Source: Sthenelais limicola (lineage: Eukaryota; Annelida; Polychaeta; Phyllodocida; Sigalionidae). From it: a stretch of 64,000 nucleotides of DNA. Where the stretch lies: the NCBI GenBank assembly GCA_942159475.1, contig OW804102.1:25176684-25240683 (forward strand). Reading direction: 5' to 3'. The position numbers and the translations under genes are program-made. Within the stretch, counting starts at the first letter, position 1. Every line of letters begins with the position of its first letter. The notes below the pieces were generated by a model, which worked only from the letters and a program-made list of their open reading frames with translations, had not been told where the DNA came from and ran no database searches. Positions 47,951-59,224 of this stretch are shown here, one piece after another.

Positions 47951-47989
47951 AATTAAGCTAAATTAAAGCGCTGCGCCACGGCACTGCGC

Positions 47990-48172
47990 CGAGAGAACCT
48001 GCCGCCGAGCTGACAATATGAAAAAAAAAAATTAAAAAAAAAATTTGTTTTCGTCAAATTGTCAGCTCGACAACAAAAATAAATTTTTTTTTTTTTAGTC
48101 AAAAAAAATGTTCTTATGTCAAATTGTCAGCTCGGCGGCATGTTCTCAAATTGTCAGCTCGGCAGCAGGTTG
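47990..48172. repeat. Second hairpin array with TCAAATTGTCAGCTCGGC
   Basis: GCCGAGCTGACAATATGA at 48004 faces three complementary copies at about 48053, 48119 and 48146. It is related to the hairpin at 46761-46855. Confidence 0.85.
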
Positions 48173-48308
48173 CATTATTATGTCCTAAAACACATTTTAC
48201 ATTATTTCGCAGAGCAGGTCACATATAGATTAATCTCATAATAGCAGTGAAATTGAAGCAAGAGAAAACAAAACAATGGTTAGGCTTAAATTATATACAT
48301 TTTACTCC

Positions 48309-48314
48309 TTTATT
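48309..48314 (-). terminator. Candidate poly(A) signal of the SAMD3-like gene
   Basis: AATAAA on the minus strand about 490 bp after the stop codon. Other weaker A-rich sites lie nearer, so the true site is uncertain. Confidence 0.35.
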
Positions 48315-48799
48315 ATTCATTCCACACTCCTGTCACATTATATATAATACTTTGGCAGTTATGTAAACATCAACGTCTTCAGAAGACACAGTACCAATAG
48401 CATATAAGTACAAATGCTATATGTATACAATACAAAAATATATAAACATGTCATAACCTTTACAATCTACGCATCCTTAACAACCGGGGCAACCGCCACA
48501 TTTCAACCCAACACAAATTCAAGGTATCGGTACTCAGATCTCTATTGGAGGGATTGAGTAACAATTCTAAACCTTCACTGCCCTCATTGTCTTTGACGAT
48601 GATCTAGACGAAAACAAATGATTGATGAAAAACCCTCGGAAATATAGTTTTAAATCTTACTTTGATACATTCACAGATGTAACCTGATGGTTGACAATCG
48701 TTTCGTCAAAGGTAGGAAGCAGGCTAACTACATCTTCAAATAAATAAATACTACATAATACATCAAATAAATAAATACTAGATAATACAAATACGTCTC

Positions 48800-51700
48800 T
48801 TATTTGGTGGCCATGAAGTGTCCGTATTTGCTTAGGAAGGTTCCAACTCTTGGATGGATGCCATCAGCATGCTTTTTGTTGCTGGACTTGGAACCTTGGA
48901 TGGGGTTGATTCCAATGAAGCAACGTTGGAAAGCATCCATTGTAGCAGTGGCGTATGGGCTGTACTTAATGTCCAGCAGCCAATGAAGCGCGAAGACCAT
49001 GGCGAGGGCCTTTGGGAAAGATGTAACCTGCTGATTGACAATCGTTTCGTCCGCACTCATCATGAATCTAACGGCGGTCAATGGCGAAGCCCCACAGAAA
49101 ATCATGCATGGCGTGCTTGGTAGTTTCCCCTCAACTGATGCTGGGCCATCTGTTTCCTGGAGAAAAAATGAACAAGTTATGTACACATTTCATCAGAAAA
49201 ATTGTACCAATTTATTACATATAAAATTTTACGAGTGTGAATCTTTGAGTTAAAGAATTCTTAACATCAGTTAATTTTACTTTAAAATGTTGTTCCTAGT
49301 TTATGGTGATATCCTACACTAATGCCAAATCACTCGGCTTTTATTTCATTTGTGAATGCACACCATAAAACTTTTATATTTACCTTTACTGGTTTTAGAA
49401 TCTCGTGGGTTTTTTCGTTGAAATGCGCTGCCATCAGAACGAAAAGTCCTCCATACATGGGGGAGTTGTCCCCAACTCTGGTGATGGCGGCGTCCATCTC
49501 TTCACTGCAATAACATATATACATCATATTATAATCTTGTGTCATTGCTTATCCCAATTTATTATATGCGCATGCTATATGAGGAGTGCTATAAAAATAT
49601 TCATATAGGACGCGTGAAGTGATGTGATTCTGGTACTATAATTACAGAAATACATAATAAAAACCACATAATTAAGTAGAGCATTCAATTTTCTATTGAA
49701 TTAGTTTATTAATGTAGCTCAAGAAATGGCTGCGATATGAACGTTTTAATTCAATATTAGTATGCCTACTCCCGTCACGCCTACGCTTCTCCCGCCACTT
49801 TGCGCAAATCTTTTAAACCTTCAACTCACTCAAATTGATAGTTAAAATCGTTTCACCGAAAAAAGATTAACATGGTTTTCAAGCTATTTTTCTCAGCTTG
49901 CTCATGGTGTAAATGGTATTTTGATATCTGCATTTTGTAATGAGCGACGATCAGTTATGTGCGGCAAAAAATTGCAGCAGTTTATTTTTTAAACAATAAA
50001 TAGTACTTACAGTAATTTCTGCACATGCTTGTTGCCATGTGCGCGGAGGAAGTCCAGCCAGTTACTGGCTTTGGTATCGTAGGCCTTGTAGATGTTCTCA
50101 AGGAATTTCTGACCTGTTAAAATGACAGACCATATTTTAAGGAACTGCAGGTAATTAGCAATGCCATGGCTATTTGTTAAGGGACAGAATTGAACAAAGT
50201 GTGATTCTTTAAGTTAAAGAATTGACAAATAATTAATTATAATTCTTTCAGTCGCATCAATTAGACAGACAATTACCAATATGATATACTGGGTACATTA
50301 GTTCTTTTATTGTATTCTATATATCTCCATCCACATCTGTTTGCTCAAAATTACCTGTCAGTTCGAGCATGTGGCTCATCATCCCCTCAAATGACATCAG
50401 TGTGGGCCATGATCCCAAAGTATCCTCTGCAGATGGATCTACAATATAATCGATGGTAAACCTTATTATTCTGACATATATCAGACGGCTGTAAATCATT
50501 AGTAGATTACACTATATTTGAGCTTTTTGTTGTAAATAATGTCTCCATCAGTCAACTTAATCTCTCTTCATAGTAGTCATTAGACACTAATAGCACAGCA
50601 GAATGGAATAATATGCCTTGAACATGTGTTCTACAATCTTTGTCACTGTTGTGATTCTGTAATAGATAAAGGAGTCCATTGGTACATAATGATAATTTTC
50701 AGTAATTTGATTTTAGGCACTCACGTGTATTCAGGTATTTCCGTTGTGCGACGTAGGTCGCCGCCTGCAAATTGACACACTCTTGTTGGTTTCCCAACTG
50801 GTTGGCTTGGGCCAATTGCTGGCGCAGTTCTTCCTGGCTTGCCGCAGTCTGGCCGGGAGGGAACTCCTTGGGTGCACGGTTGATGGTACCAAAACTGAAA
50901 ATATACATATCACATTATATATATGACATGTGCCTTCCGCTTTGTATGACTGTATTTAGCTACTTTTCAAAATGCTGTACATCAACTGAATATCAATTGG
51001 ACTATCATGTAAAACTGGCAGAAAGGGCAATTATATTGTTAAATATAAATTAATAGATCACCAATAACATGCATCCAACTAACATCTGCTAATACACTAA
51101 TATTGTTCCTTAAGTTCCAAAAGTTAAATATCTAATGCCCTAATACACTTACGCATCCGATGTCCTGAGCTTTTTGGTGGCTGGCTCTGTTCCCACCTTC
51201 CTCCTCTTTGCACATCGCTGTTCCTTCCTGTTTTGATCACGGCAGACGTTGTCATGTCGGTTTACCAGCTGGGTCAGAAGGGAACCGAACCCATTCCCCA
51301 TCACAACTCCTTCATCAACATCGATCAGTCGTGGATGCTTGGCGACGATTCGATTCGCGAGGATGGCAAGATCCTTCTTCACTGGTTTCTTCTCAACCTG
51401 CCAAGTACACAATCATTCGGGGACTTATAATATGCAAATTTAAGTGCCAAGAGTACATTGTGAACAGTCAGAGTGAGATATAGATCTCTAGTTTTCAGTA
51501 TATCATTTATGCATACATACAGCGGGTAGATCATGTACCAGTGTATTATAGTACACTTCCCAGAACTGTCTATAATATTATCTTCTGTTGTATACGGATG
51601 AACAACATATTCTTAATACAATTTTAACATGTGCACTACATAGGGTTATCATGATTGCCAAATGAACTCACTTCATGTACTCGATCGATAACGTAGCGGA

Positions 51701-52644
51701 CTATGGCACGCCGCTCTGACACCACAAACTCCCGAGTATCAAGCTTGGAGATCATGTGTTGCGGGATGGTTAGGTCGACACGATCAGTCCAGGGCTTCTC
51801 CACGGTGGGCTCTGCAGGAGGTATCCTAACTGGGGGACTGACACTGGGCACATTCACGACTGGTCCAGTGGTAAGGCTGCAGTTAAGTAAGTCGGTGAAA
51901 CTGCCACCACCCATTGGCATTGAGTAGCTGTACATTGACCCCTCTTCAGTTATTGGCGAGCTGGTCAGTGTTGGAACTGTAGCTTCGTCAACAGGTCGGT
52001 TGGGGCATGGTACAAACGTAGCTAAAATACAATGTATAGGATTGTTAGGCAAATGTTTTTACCCCATTTTAGTAATGTCTTTAAGTTCTCTCATCCATAT
52101 TATCATTATTATCAAGTTTTGATGGCACATTGTAACATCTTAGATGATATAACTGATTGTGTGGAGCACTTGACGCACTGTCTCTAATCTAAAACTATAA
52201 TGCTACCAATTATCCACGTAATTGAAATGTATAAACTGAACTTTTGACATTGTTTGCTCTATTTTGGGCATCAACAGAGTAACATTTGACTCGGGCAACT
52301 TTGTCATAATAAGGAATTTGTGAGATAGACAGCCCATTAGCTATTTATCATACAGACACAGCATTCGAAATGTTTCATACAGACCCATGCCAGGATATAA
52401 TAACAATACTTAGTAAACAGATGATAGTGTCATTGAGAAGTTACAATTTACCTTTCATCTTGCGAGACAAAGCCCTCGCCTCGAATTTGGGCAGCACCGA
52501 GTAGAGGTCTTCCGGGTCGACATAGCCCAGGAAACGGGACTCTTTGATCCCCAGGTCGTCCAGTACTGTGCCAATCGCGGCAATACCCTCGTCCTCCTTC
52601 CATGGCAGGATCGACCTGATGGCCTGTTCTAGTTCTGGCAACAT
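48800..52644 (-). CDS. SAMD3-like family protein, eight exons
   Basis: I join eight minus-strand exons: 52644-52452, 52021-51672, 51397-51153, 50894-50725, 50438-50355, 50113-50011, 49504-49384 and 49156-48800. Every intron has GT-AG borders and the phases agree throughout (1,0,2,1,1,2,0), giving 540 residues and a stop. The N-terminus (DLGIKESRFLGYVDPEDLYS, then LPKFEARAL) looks like the SAM-like head of the family. Residues 160-240 carry VHE-VEKKPVKKDLAILANRIV, KHPRLIDVDE and SLLTQLVNRHDNVCR, the family core, followed by a basic KRRK stretch that may be a nuclear signal. The C-terminus has the usual FALHWLLDIKYSP and FQRCFIGINP segments. The molecular function is unknown. The gene lies 1.8 kb downstream of a transposase gene on the same strand. 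The start ATG directly follows an AG acceptor (TTGAATTCAG), so an untranslated leader exon is likely upstream. Confidence 0.86.
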
Positions 52645-53120
52645 CTGAATTCAACAAAATGGTCAATTATTTACTTTTTTCAAGGTTTCTTTGTTGTACC
52701 ATCAGCAAGCAATGTACAAAAACATAATAATAATCTTTATGAATCGTAATGTTGTTTCCTTCACCACCTGGAGACATCAGCATTAAGAATCAAGACAATT
52801 GTATATTGTTTAACCTATTCATGCTTGCCTTATATGAACCATCAGAGATCTAACCGATTTTTGATGGCACATTGTAACATCTTAGATGATATAATTGATT
52901 GTGTGGAGCACTTGACGCACTTGATGACACATGGAATGGTCACTTGTTCATTTGTTTGTTTACACAAAGTATACCACTGTTATTGTGCTAATTACCCATT
53001 AGCCATATGCAATACCACAGATTATCACGGGTTGATGACACATGGAATGGTCACTTGTTCATTCATTTCTTTACACATAGTATACCACTGTTATTGTGCT
53101 AATTACCCATTAGCTAAACT
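52120..53120. repeat. Duplicated segments upstream of the SAMD3-like gene
   Basis: TTGATGGCACATTGTAACAT and the next 45 bp occur at 52120 and 52856. GACACATGGAATGGTCACTT and the next 60 bp occur in tandem at about 52922 and 53036 (period about 113 bp). The first copy lies inside intron 1. Confidence 0.82.
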
Positions 53121-53224
53121 CTTTATCATAGTAATTAAAAGTTAGCAGATATACTGTGGTTTTATTATTTTATTCTGTGAAATTCCCTATTTCATAAAAC
53201 AGGGGGTTTGGCCTGACAAAGTTT

Positions 53225-53480
53225 TATTCTGCTTCTCTGGGTTGCCTGTTGACCGTTGGGATGTCAATGAGTGACCTTCTTCCGGTCTTGACCGTTGGGA
53301 AGACAGCATCTCTCCAGTAGAAGGGACACGGGCTGATTCCTCATCCGCTCCTGGATACAGGCATCCAGTTTTCCTGTTGTCCATTGGGGTGTTACCCTCA
53401 TCCGAACTAGACCGTTGGGAAGACAGCGTCTCTCCTATGAGGGACACGGAGTCGTTCCTCTTCCGCTCATGCATACAGGC
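53225..53480. repeat. GACCGTTGGGAAGACAGC repeats
   Basis: GACCGTTGGGA(A/T) recurs at about 53252, 53289 and 53411, and TCTCTCCNNT with GGGACACGG follows two of them, giving an irregular repeat. Frames through it show no family. Confidence 0.6.
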
Positions 53481-53749
53481 ACACACTGCCATTTGGTCCG
53501 CCACTGCTATTGCAGCTGGTCTCCATATCGGAAGACCGTTCCACTATCCGCCACCGGTGGAGGCGCTGGGTGCGGGTGGCATACCCGCCCGGAACTATAA
53601 TCCGGGACCCAGAAACTACACACTGCTTCTAATTGAAAACTACACACTGCTTCTAATTGAAAACTACACCTTTCCCTTACTTCTTACTTGGATGACCAAG
53701 TAAACTCTTTATCAGCCACGAACCAGATGAGAACACCTGTTTCAAAACT

Positions 53750-54466
53750 ACGCACTGCTTCTAATCCTAACTAAACCTTTGCCCTACTTGCTACTTGGAT
53801 AACCAAGTGTTAACCTATTCGCGCTGAGCCATCATAGTTCCAACCCATTTTCGATGTCCCGGCAGAACTTCACTCGACGCACTACTTCTAATCTAAAACT
53901 ATAACTTTGCCCTACTTGCTACTTGGATAACCAAGTGTTAACCTATTCGCGCTTGCCTTATATGAGCCATCATAGTTCCAACCCATTTTCGATGTCCCGG
54001 CAGAACTTGAGCACTCGACGCACTACTCTAAAACTATAACTTTGCCCTACTTGCTACTTGGATAACCAAGTGTTAACCTATTCGCGCTTGCCTTATATGA
54101 GCCATCAGACTTCCAACCCATTTTCGATGTCCCGGTAGAACTTCACTCGACGCACTACTTCTAATCTAAAACTATAACTTTGCCCTACTTGCTACTTGGA
54201 TAACCAAGTGTTAACCTATTCGCGCTTGCCTTATATGAGCCATCATAGTTCCAACCCATTTTCGATGTCCCGGCAGAACTTGAGCACTCGACGCACTACT
54301 CTAAAACTATAACTTTGCCCTACTTGCTACTTGGATAACCAAGTGTTAACCTATTCGCGCTTGCCTTATATGAGCCATCAGACTTCCAACCCATTTTCGA
54401 TGTCCCGGTAGAACTTCACTCGACGCACTACTTCTAATCTAAAACTATAACTTTGCCCTACTAACT
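53750..54466. repeat. Satellite between the two genes, about 136-bp units in 272-bp pairs
   Basis: CTTTGCCCTACTTGCTACTT starts units near 53777, 53907, 54042, 54178 and 54314, with a last partial unit at 54448. Two unit types alternate (CATAGTTCC...GGCAGAACTTGAGC and CAGACTTCC...GGTAGAACTTCACTC), giving a 272-bp higher-order period. The array runs to within 10 bp of the transposase stop codon. Confidence 0.92.
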
Positions 54467-54473
54467 AACCTAC

Positions 54474-57146
54474 TCAGCTCAAATCAAACCCAACATATGC
54501 TGGCACATGTTTGGGTGAGACATATTTCTCGTTATCTACAGTGTAGATATCCAGGGGCCAGGGATCAGCCAAACTCTCAATGGGCAAGCACAGAGTAAAA
54601 CTGTGCTGCTGTTCGAGTTTGTACAGAGGACTGTAAGGTGGCTTCTGTACTTGGAACACTTGGACTACCAAGTGAACAGATTCTTGATCACTCAATATCA
54701 TCAGAATCTTTCCCACTTGCTCAATCGAGCTCAACTCGACTTGAGTTACAACTCCCATTCCTTCACGGTACTTTGTTCCCTTCACTGTCACTTCAGAGGA
54801 GACCAACTTTCCAGTGACTGCACTGAGTTCATTAACCACGGCCCTCTGGATCTGATCGGAGAAGGTGTTCAGATAGAACTGCCTTCCTCCTTTCACTATG
54901 TGCCGGTCATCAAAAACCTTACCACCCTGCAAGTAGGCTTGCAGTACTTGGTGGTGCTCCGCCAGGGTAAGCGTCAGGTTTTTGAAGTTGTGACAAGCTT
55001 TAGCAATCCTCTTAAAATAAGAGTGTTTGCTCTCAAACCGCATTGTCCACACACGAACAAGTGGTCCAAACTGTTGAGTCAGTTTGGCATAGTGAACCAG
55101 GTAGTGATGCTTTGGCTTCAACGTAACATCTGGGAACTGAGTCTGCCTTAATTCCAGATACTCCAATACTACCACATTCAAATATGCAATCTGTTCTTGG
55201 CTGAGGGTTGGTGCCATGACATACATAAGTATTTCATGCAGAGCAACCATCATTTGCCAAACAGGGTCCTCCAGGTTGGGGATGTGCATGCCAACAAAGA
55301 ATGGCATGAATCTCATGAAGGCTAGGTTCTCCATAGCCTGTCCTCCCAATTTCTTGCCCCAAAGATTCACTGGTTTGGCCTGGCAGTTAACATCGCCGGA
55401 TCCATACTTAAATTTGGTGATCCGTCGATTCAACTCTTCCCAGGTGAATGCGTGGGCCTTCACAAAATGTTGCAGGCAGAGGTACATATCCCGTGACACT
55501 ACACCTTCCATCAAATCATGAGCCAGGCATGGTGGCATGCCAGGTGTCATGACGTTGAAATTCTTGAGACGGTTAAAAACCGACTCTTCCTTAACTCCCA
55601 TCACTACTGCTCCTTCAGCAGCCATCCTGGCATTCTCACTGTAAGACTGTGGTGTTCGGGCAGTTCCCAGAACACAGGGACATTGGCGAAACTCAGGCAA
55701 TGTCACCTCACAGAATCTACAGATAAAGCCTGAGCTGAAACACTCATTCAGCCTTATCAACTGATGGGCACCAAGATTGTCACCTGCAATGCAAGTGACA
55801 AAAACCTTGCGGCACTCTCCATCCACAACAATGCCAACATCCTCGAGATCTACCAACTCATCAACCAAAGGTTTCATCACCTCATTCATCCCAAACTCTT
55901 TCACATGACTATCCTTACACAGAAAAGCCAGTTGTAGATTGTCGATTTTCGACCGGTGCTCTGTTGGTAGATTCACCAGAGTGAAGTACACCGCCAACAC
56001 TTTATGCTTCGTCCTTGCCGACCCCAAAGGGTTAGCAACTTCAAATGCATCCTGATACAAGATCAGTTGCACAGAATTGGGTGGATATTCCTTCTGCTTG
56101 AATATCGAACCATCCTGAACATCATGTACATATCCAGCCTTTGTCTCTCTTTTGTTCTTCTCGACACGTTTGTAGTCTTGAGAACCCAGCAGAGATTGAA
56201 GGGTTTCTCTAATTGGTATGTACTGCATATTGCATTCTGTTGTCGTGTCATCATATCCCAATGAGAGCTGCCGAGGTTTCACGTATTGGAAGTGTTCTTG
56301 GTAGTACTTCTTTCGTGTTTTGTTGCTGCGGAATAGGGTCTTATTGATGTGTTGAATACCATCGTCAGCTAACACCTCGTGAGTTATGGCATCGATTGCT
56401 TCATCTGGGACTGCATGTAGACGAAGGGATTTCCTCATCTTGGCATGCAGGATCTCACTGTACAGCTCTGTAACGGCTGTTACTTCATCTACGATAGCTT
56501 GTACCGTAGAAGCCGGGACTGCCAATTTGGCCTCAAGTCGCATATAAAACTTGGCCAAACTGTCAGCAAGCATATGCTGATCCAGTTCTGCGGGCTCATC
56601 CTCATCAACCTCCGGACCAACTTCCATCTCCTCATCACCAACTTCATCCACCACTTCCATTTCCACCTCCTTCTCTTCCACTACAGCCACATTCGTCTGA
56701 CACACTTCACGTGGTCCAGCCTCCTTGTGGTAACGCCACATGTGAGATTTTAGGCTATTTTTTGTAGCCATTTTTCCAACACATCCATCAAAAGGGCAGT
56801 CAATTTGCTGTCCTTGATTGACATGCTCACCTAAATGAGCCATGAATTCTTTGAATCCAGTCAATCTGCCACCACACAAAGCAATCTTACATTGATATGA
56901 AGTATCAACATTTGCAATGCCTGTCGGTGTGCTTTGCACAGTCGGTTGTCCGTGCTTCTGCGCTGCATGCGAACGAAACCCGTTCGCAGTCGAGTATCTC
57001 ATTGGACAACCCTGATAGGGACAGACAAATGAGAAATTGTTATCATTCCGATGCATGATAACATGTTGTGCAAAGTGTTTAACTACAACCGTTGTGTAGT
57101 TACACTCTGAGCAAGTCAGAACTTGCTTACCAGTCCGGCCATCCAT
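54474..57146 (-). CDS. C2H2 zinc-finger / EnSpm-like DDE transposase
   Basis: An intact 890-codon frame. I start at ATG 57146, not at the upstream Met, because a strong 3' splice site (TTTTGTCTATTTCAG) ends at 57160 and upstream residues would be intron. Four C2H2 fingers occupy residues 12-32, 42-65, 86-108 and 117-140 and probably bind DNA. An acidic linker spans 156-188. The rest has the tnp2/EnSpm order: LYQDAFEVANP (D366), VNLP (391), PLVDELVDLE (426), GDNLGAH (D456), a CRFC knuckle (476-479), PCLAHDLMEGV (540, a C-x2-H motif), KHHYLVHY (679) and VWTMRFESKH (E705). D366, D456 and E705 are my candidates for the catalytic triad, by analogy. The family is abundant in fish and cnidarian genomes. 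The protein probably acts in the nucleus, cutting or binding ends of its own element. A lack of stops argues for recent activity or domestication. Confidence 0.9.
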   Translation of the reverse strand: MDGRTGKQVLTCSECNYTTVVVKHFAQHVIMHRNDNNFSFVCPYQGCPMRYSTANGFRSHAAQKHGQPTVQSTPTGIANVDTSYQCKIALCGGRLTGFKEFMAHLGEHVNQGQQIDCPFDGCVGKMATKNSLKSHMWRYHKEAGPREVCQTNVAVVEEKEVEMEVVDEVGDEEMEVGPEVDEDEPAELDQHMLADSLAKFYMRLEAKLAVPASTVQAIVDEVTAVTELYSEILHAKMRKSLRLHAVPDEAIDAITHEVLADDGIQHINKTLFRSNKTRKKYYQEHFQYVKPRQLSLGYDDTTTECNMQYIPIRETLQSLLGSQDYKRVEKNKRETKAGYVHDVQDGSIFKQKEYPPNSVQLILYQDAFEVANPLGSARTKHKVLAVYFTLVNLPTEHRSKIDNLQLAFLCKDSHVKEFGMNEVMKPLVDELVDLEDVGIVVDGECRKVFVTCIAGDNLGAHQLIRLNECFSSGFICRFCEVTLPEFRQCPCVLGTARTPQSYSENARMAAEGAVVMGVKEESVFNRLKNFNVMTPGMPPCLAHDLMEGVVSRDMYLCLQHFVKAHAFTWEELNRRITKFKYGSGDVNCQAKPVNLWGKKLGGQAMENLAFMRFMPFFVGMHIPNLEDPVWQMMVALHEILMYVMAPTLSQEQIAYLNVVVLEYLELRQTQFPDVTLKPKHHYLVHYAKLTQQFGPLVRVWTMRFESKHSYFKRIAKACHNFKNLTLTLAEHHQVLQAYLQGGKVFDDRHIVKGGRQFYLNTFSDQIQRAVVNELSAVTGKLVSSEVTVKGTKYREGMGVVTQVELSSIEQVGKILMILSDQESVHLVVQVFQVQKPPYSPLYKLEQQHSFTLCLPIESLADPWPLDIYTVDNEKYVSPKHVPAYVGFDLS

Positions 57147-57159
57147 CTCCAACGATCCA

Positions 57160-58300
57160 CTGAAATAGACAAAACTAAATTGATTAGACAAATTTCAACA
57201 TTAGTTTTGGGATAAGAAATTCCAAATAAATACATGCACACTTAGAATATACAAAATCCATGGGAGTGTCATTATGAATTAAGGTTTTCAAATAGTAGAT
57301 AGCCAACTGTATGACGGGTTGTTGCGTGTCAACCTGTATGTATTGACAGAACATAACATATGAAATACATACATGATAAAACAATATACAACATGTAACA
57401 TGTCATCAGCTTACTATTTCAGCCTTACTTATTAATTCGGCTTACTTATTCAGCTTAGACATTCAAACATGACACAATGTAATAACAATAGCTATCGACT
57501 TTGACAAGCAGGCATGAATCCCACACTTAAACATGTAACATATAATATCAGTAAAATCATAAACATGCACACTTTTTGAAAAACTAAATTAATCAGGGCA
57601 ATGAATTATATAATATTGTAAAAATCACTGAAGTCTAAGTCTAAATCTAAAGTTCTGTATCCATATCCATCCAAATCCATCCGGAGCTAAAATCAACAGC
57701 AACATTTAAACTCATAGAATAATCCAATATAAATATCTTATAGCCTCATAAAGAGAATGTTGCTTATATTTCATGTCAGAGCGACCTTGGTGCATACATT
57801 ATCAATTTGAATAAACCATAAATCTCCGCATAAAAAATCGGGTTCAAAATATAGTTCATCATAACCTAACAGGATCGTCTCCATGACAGACAATTTTGAA
57901 AATTTACTTTAAGTCTTTAGTCTTCATAGTCTAAGTCTAAGTCTGAAGTCTAACTCTAAACACTAAATATTGAAATTTTTTGAAAATTGTAAGCATAGAT
58001 AAAGATGACCAACCAGAGTTAAATTACCCGATATGTAAACTTTAGATTATGCACCTTTCATTGCATATTGACCATCTTCCATTAGTCAACCCTATATACT
58101 GACCCTATACAGTACTACATCGACTGTACTGTATAGAGATAGACAATATGCAATTAGTGGGAATTTTGAGTTAGCCTGAACCGCTGCCACATCAAGGTCC
58201 TTCTCCAAGTGCACCATATGGATTGTTCTACACTTTAGTTTAGCCCTGTACATATATGGTCGAGTCCAGAAATTTCGTTTGTGAGAATTACTCATATACA
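57160..58300. other. Upstream region (intron or leader) of the transposase gene
   Basis: The 3' splice site at 57160 implies that an intron runs upstream. AAGTCTAAGTCT-type repeats occur at 57628-57650 and 57908-57955 and again at 63255-63305 and 63650-63690. No coding exon is recognised. A GGTAAGAGTT donor-like site on the minus strand near 58974 could end a leader exon. Confidence 0.45.
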
Positions 58301-58309
58301 ATATCAACC

Positions 58310-58590
58310 AACATGAATGTTGGAATCGGCAAGGTTGAATATCTAAGAACTATCTAAGAACTTGTTTCTCCTATAATATCGGTAATTCCTGATATATACT
58401 GCCTATATGCATGCCCTGAGTGTAACAAAATTACTAAATCTCCTATTTCCACCTTCAATATGACCTGCAGGTGTCTGTACTGACGCCAACTCATTGTAAG
58501 ATCAAGCAGATATAATACATAACCATACTGTACTGTACATAAGCAAAATGAAACCTTGAATTTCGCCAGAGAATTACATGTCTATCCAGA
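58310..58590. repeat. Dispersed repeat block, copy 1
   Basis: Matches 62932-63230 in pieces: ACTATCTAAGAACTTGTTTC, CTGATATATACTGCCTATAT, CCTGAGTGTAACAAAATTAC, TCTGTACTGACG, and GAGAATTACATGTCTATC near 58570. Confidence 0.85.
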
Positions 58591-59220
58591 GTGTATATGA
58601 TAATGTGTAAGATCCTGCAATAACCTGCAATAAGTAAATCCTGCGTTTCTCTTTGCCTATATATAAGGGCTTACATAACCGATACTGGTATGAAATAAAT
58701 CCCAATAAATATTCTCATTTTATAAATTTCCTGACTGCAAGCCAGAGTTGTCCCATTATGAATACCGTCCTTGTATCTTATTTCATGTTCTTGCTATTAT
58801 TGTACAATGCCATACACTGCCATCATCGTACATCATGCTCAATATTAAAATGTTTAAACTAGCATTTCATCCATGTGGTAGGTTCTAAACTTCTAGCTTA
58901 AAAAACAGGCCTATTCATTCAGAGTTTGAGACTAATTGTGGTAAACATAATGTAAATTGATCCTTAACTCTTACCTTTTTTAATTTAAAAACTTCTCAAT
59001 TTTTAATTCCTGATAAATCTCGCACCATATCTAACATCGCCCCCAATACCTAAGGTATCTAATATTGCCTTCAATCAGCAACAACCCCTGAATCGACTTA
59101 AGTTTACAGACACGAGGTCTAGACATCAACCTAATAGCATACAAAGACATCAACAGTCCTATCAGTCAATACTGACGGAGACCAACGACCCATCCCCTGA
59201 CGCAGCAGCTGACGCATCAA
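58591..59220. other. Gene-free stretch
   Basis: AT-rich sequence. Near 59166 a variant of the 12-mer occurs (TCAATACTGACG). No gene is seen. Confidence 0.4.
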
Positions 59221-59224
59221 CTGA

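Noticed and set aside
54603..55151. A 182-codon plus-strand frame opposite the transposase
   Set aside because: It is the antisense shadow of the conserved transposase C-terminus.
48800..57146. Terminal inverted repeats directly flanking the gene pair
   Set aside because: I compared the left flank (46.5-48.8 kb) with the right flank (57.2-64 kb) by eye and found no convincing inverted ends, so element borders are left undefined.
57147..57191. Upstream Met start for the transposase
   Set aside because: These codons lie across and before a strong 3' splice site, so they are intron sequence.
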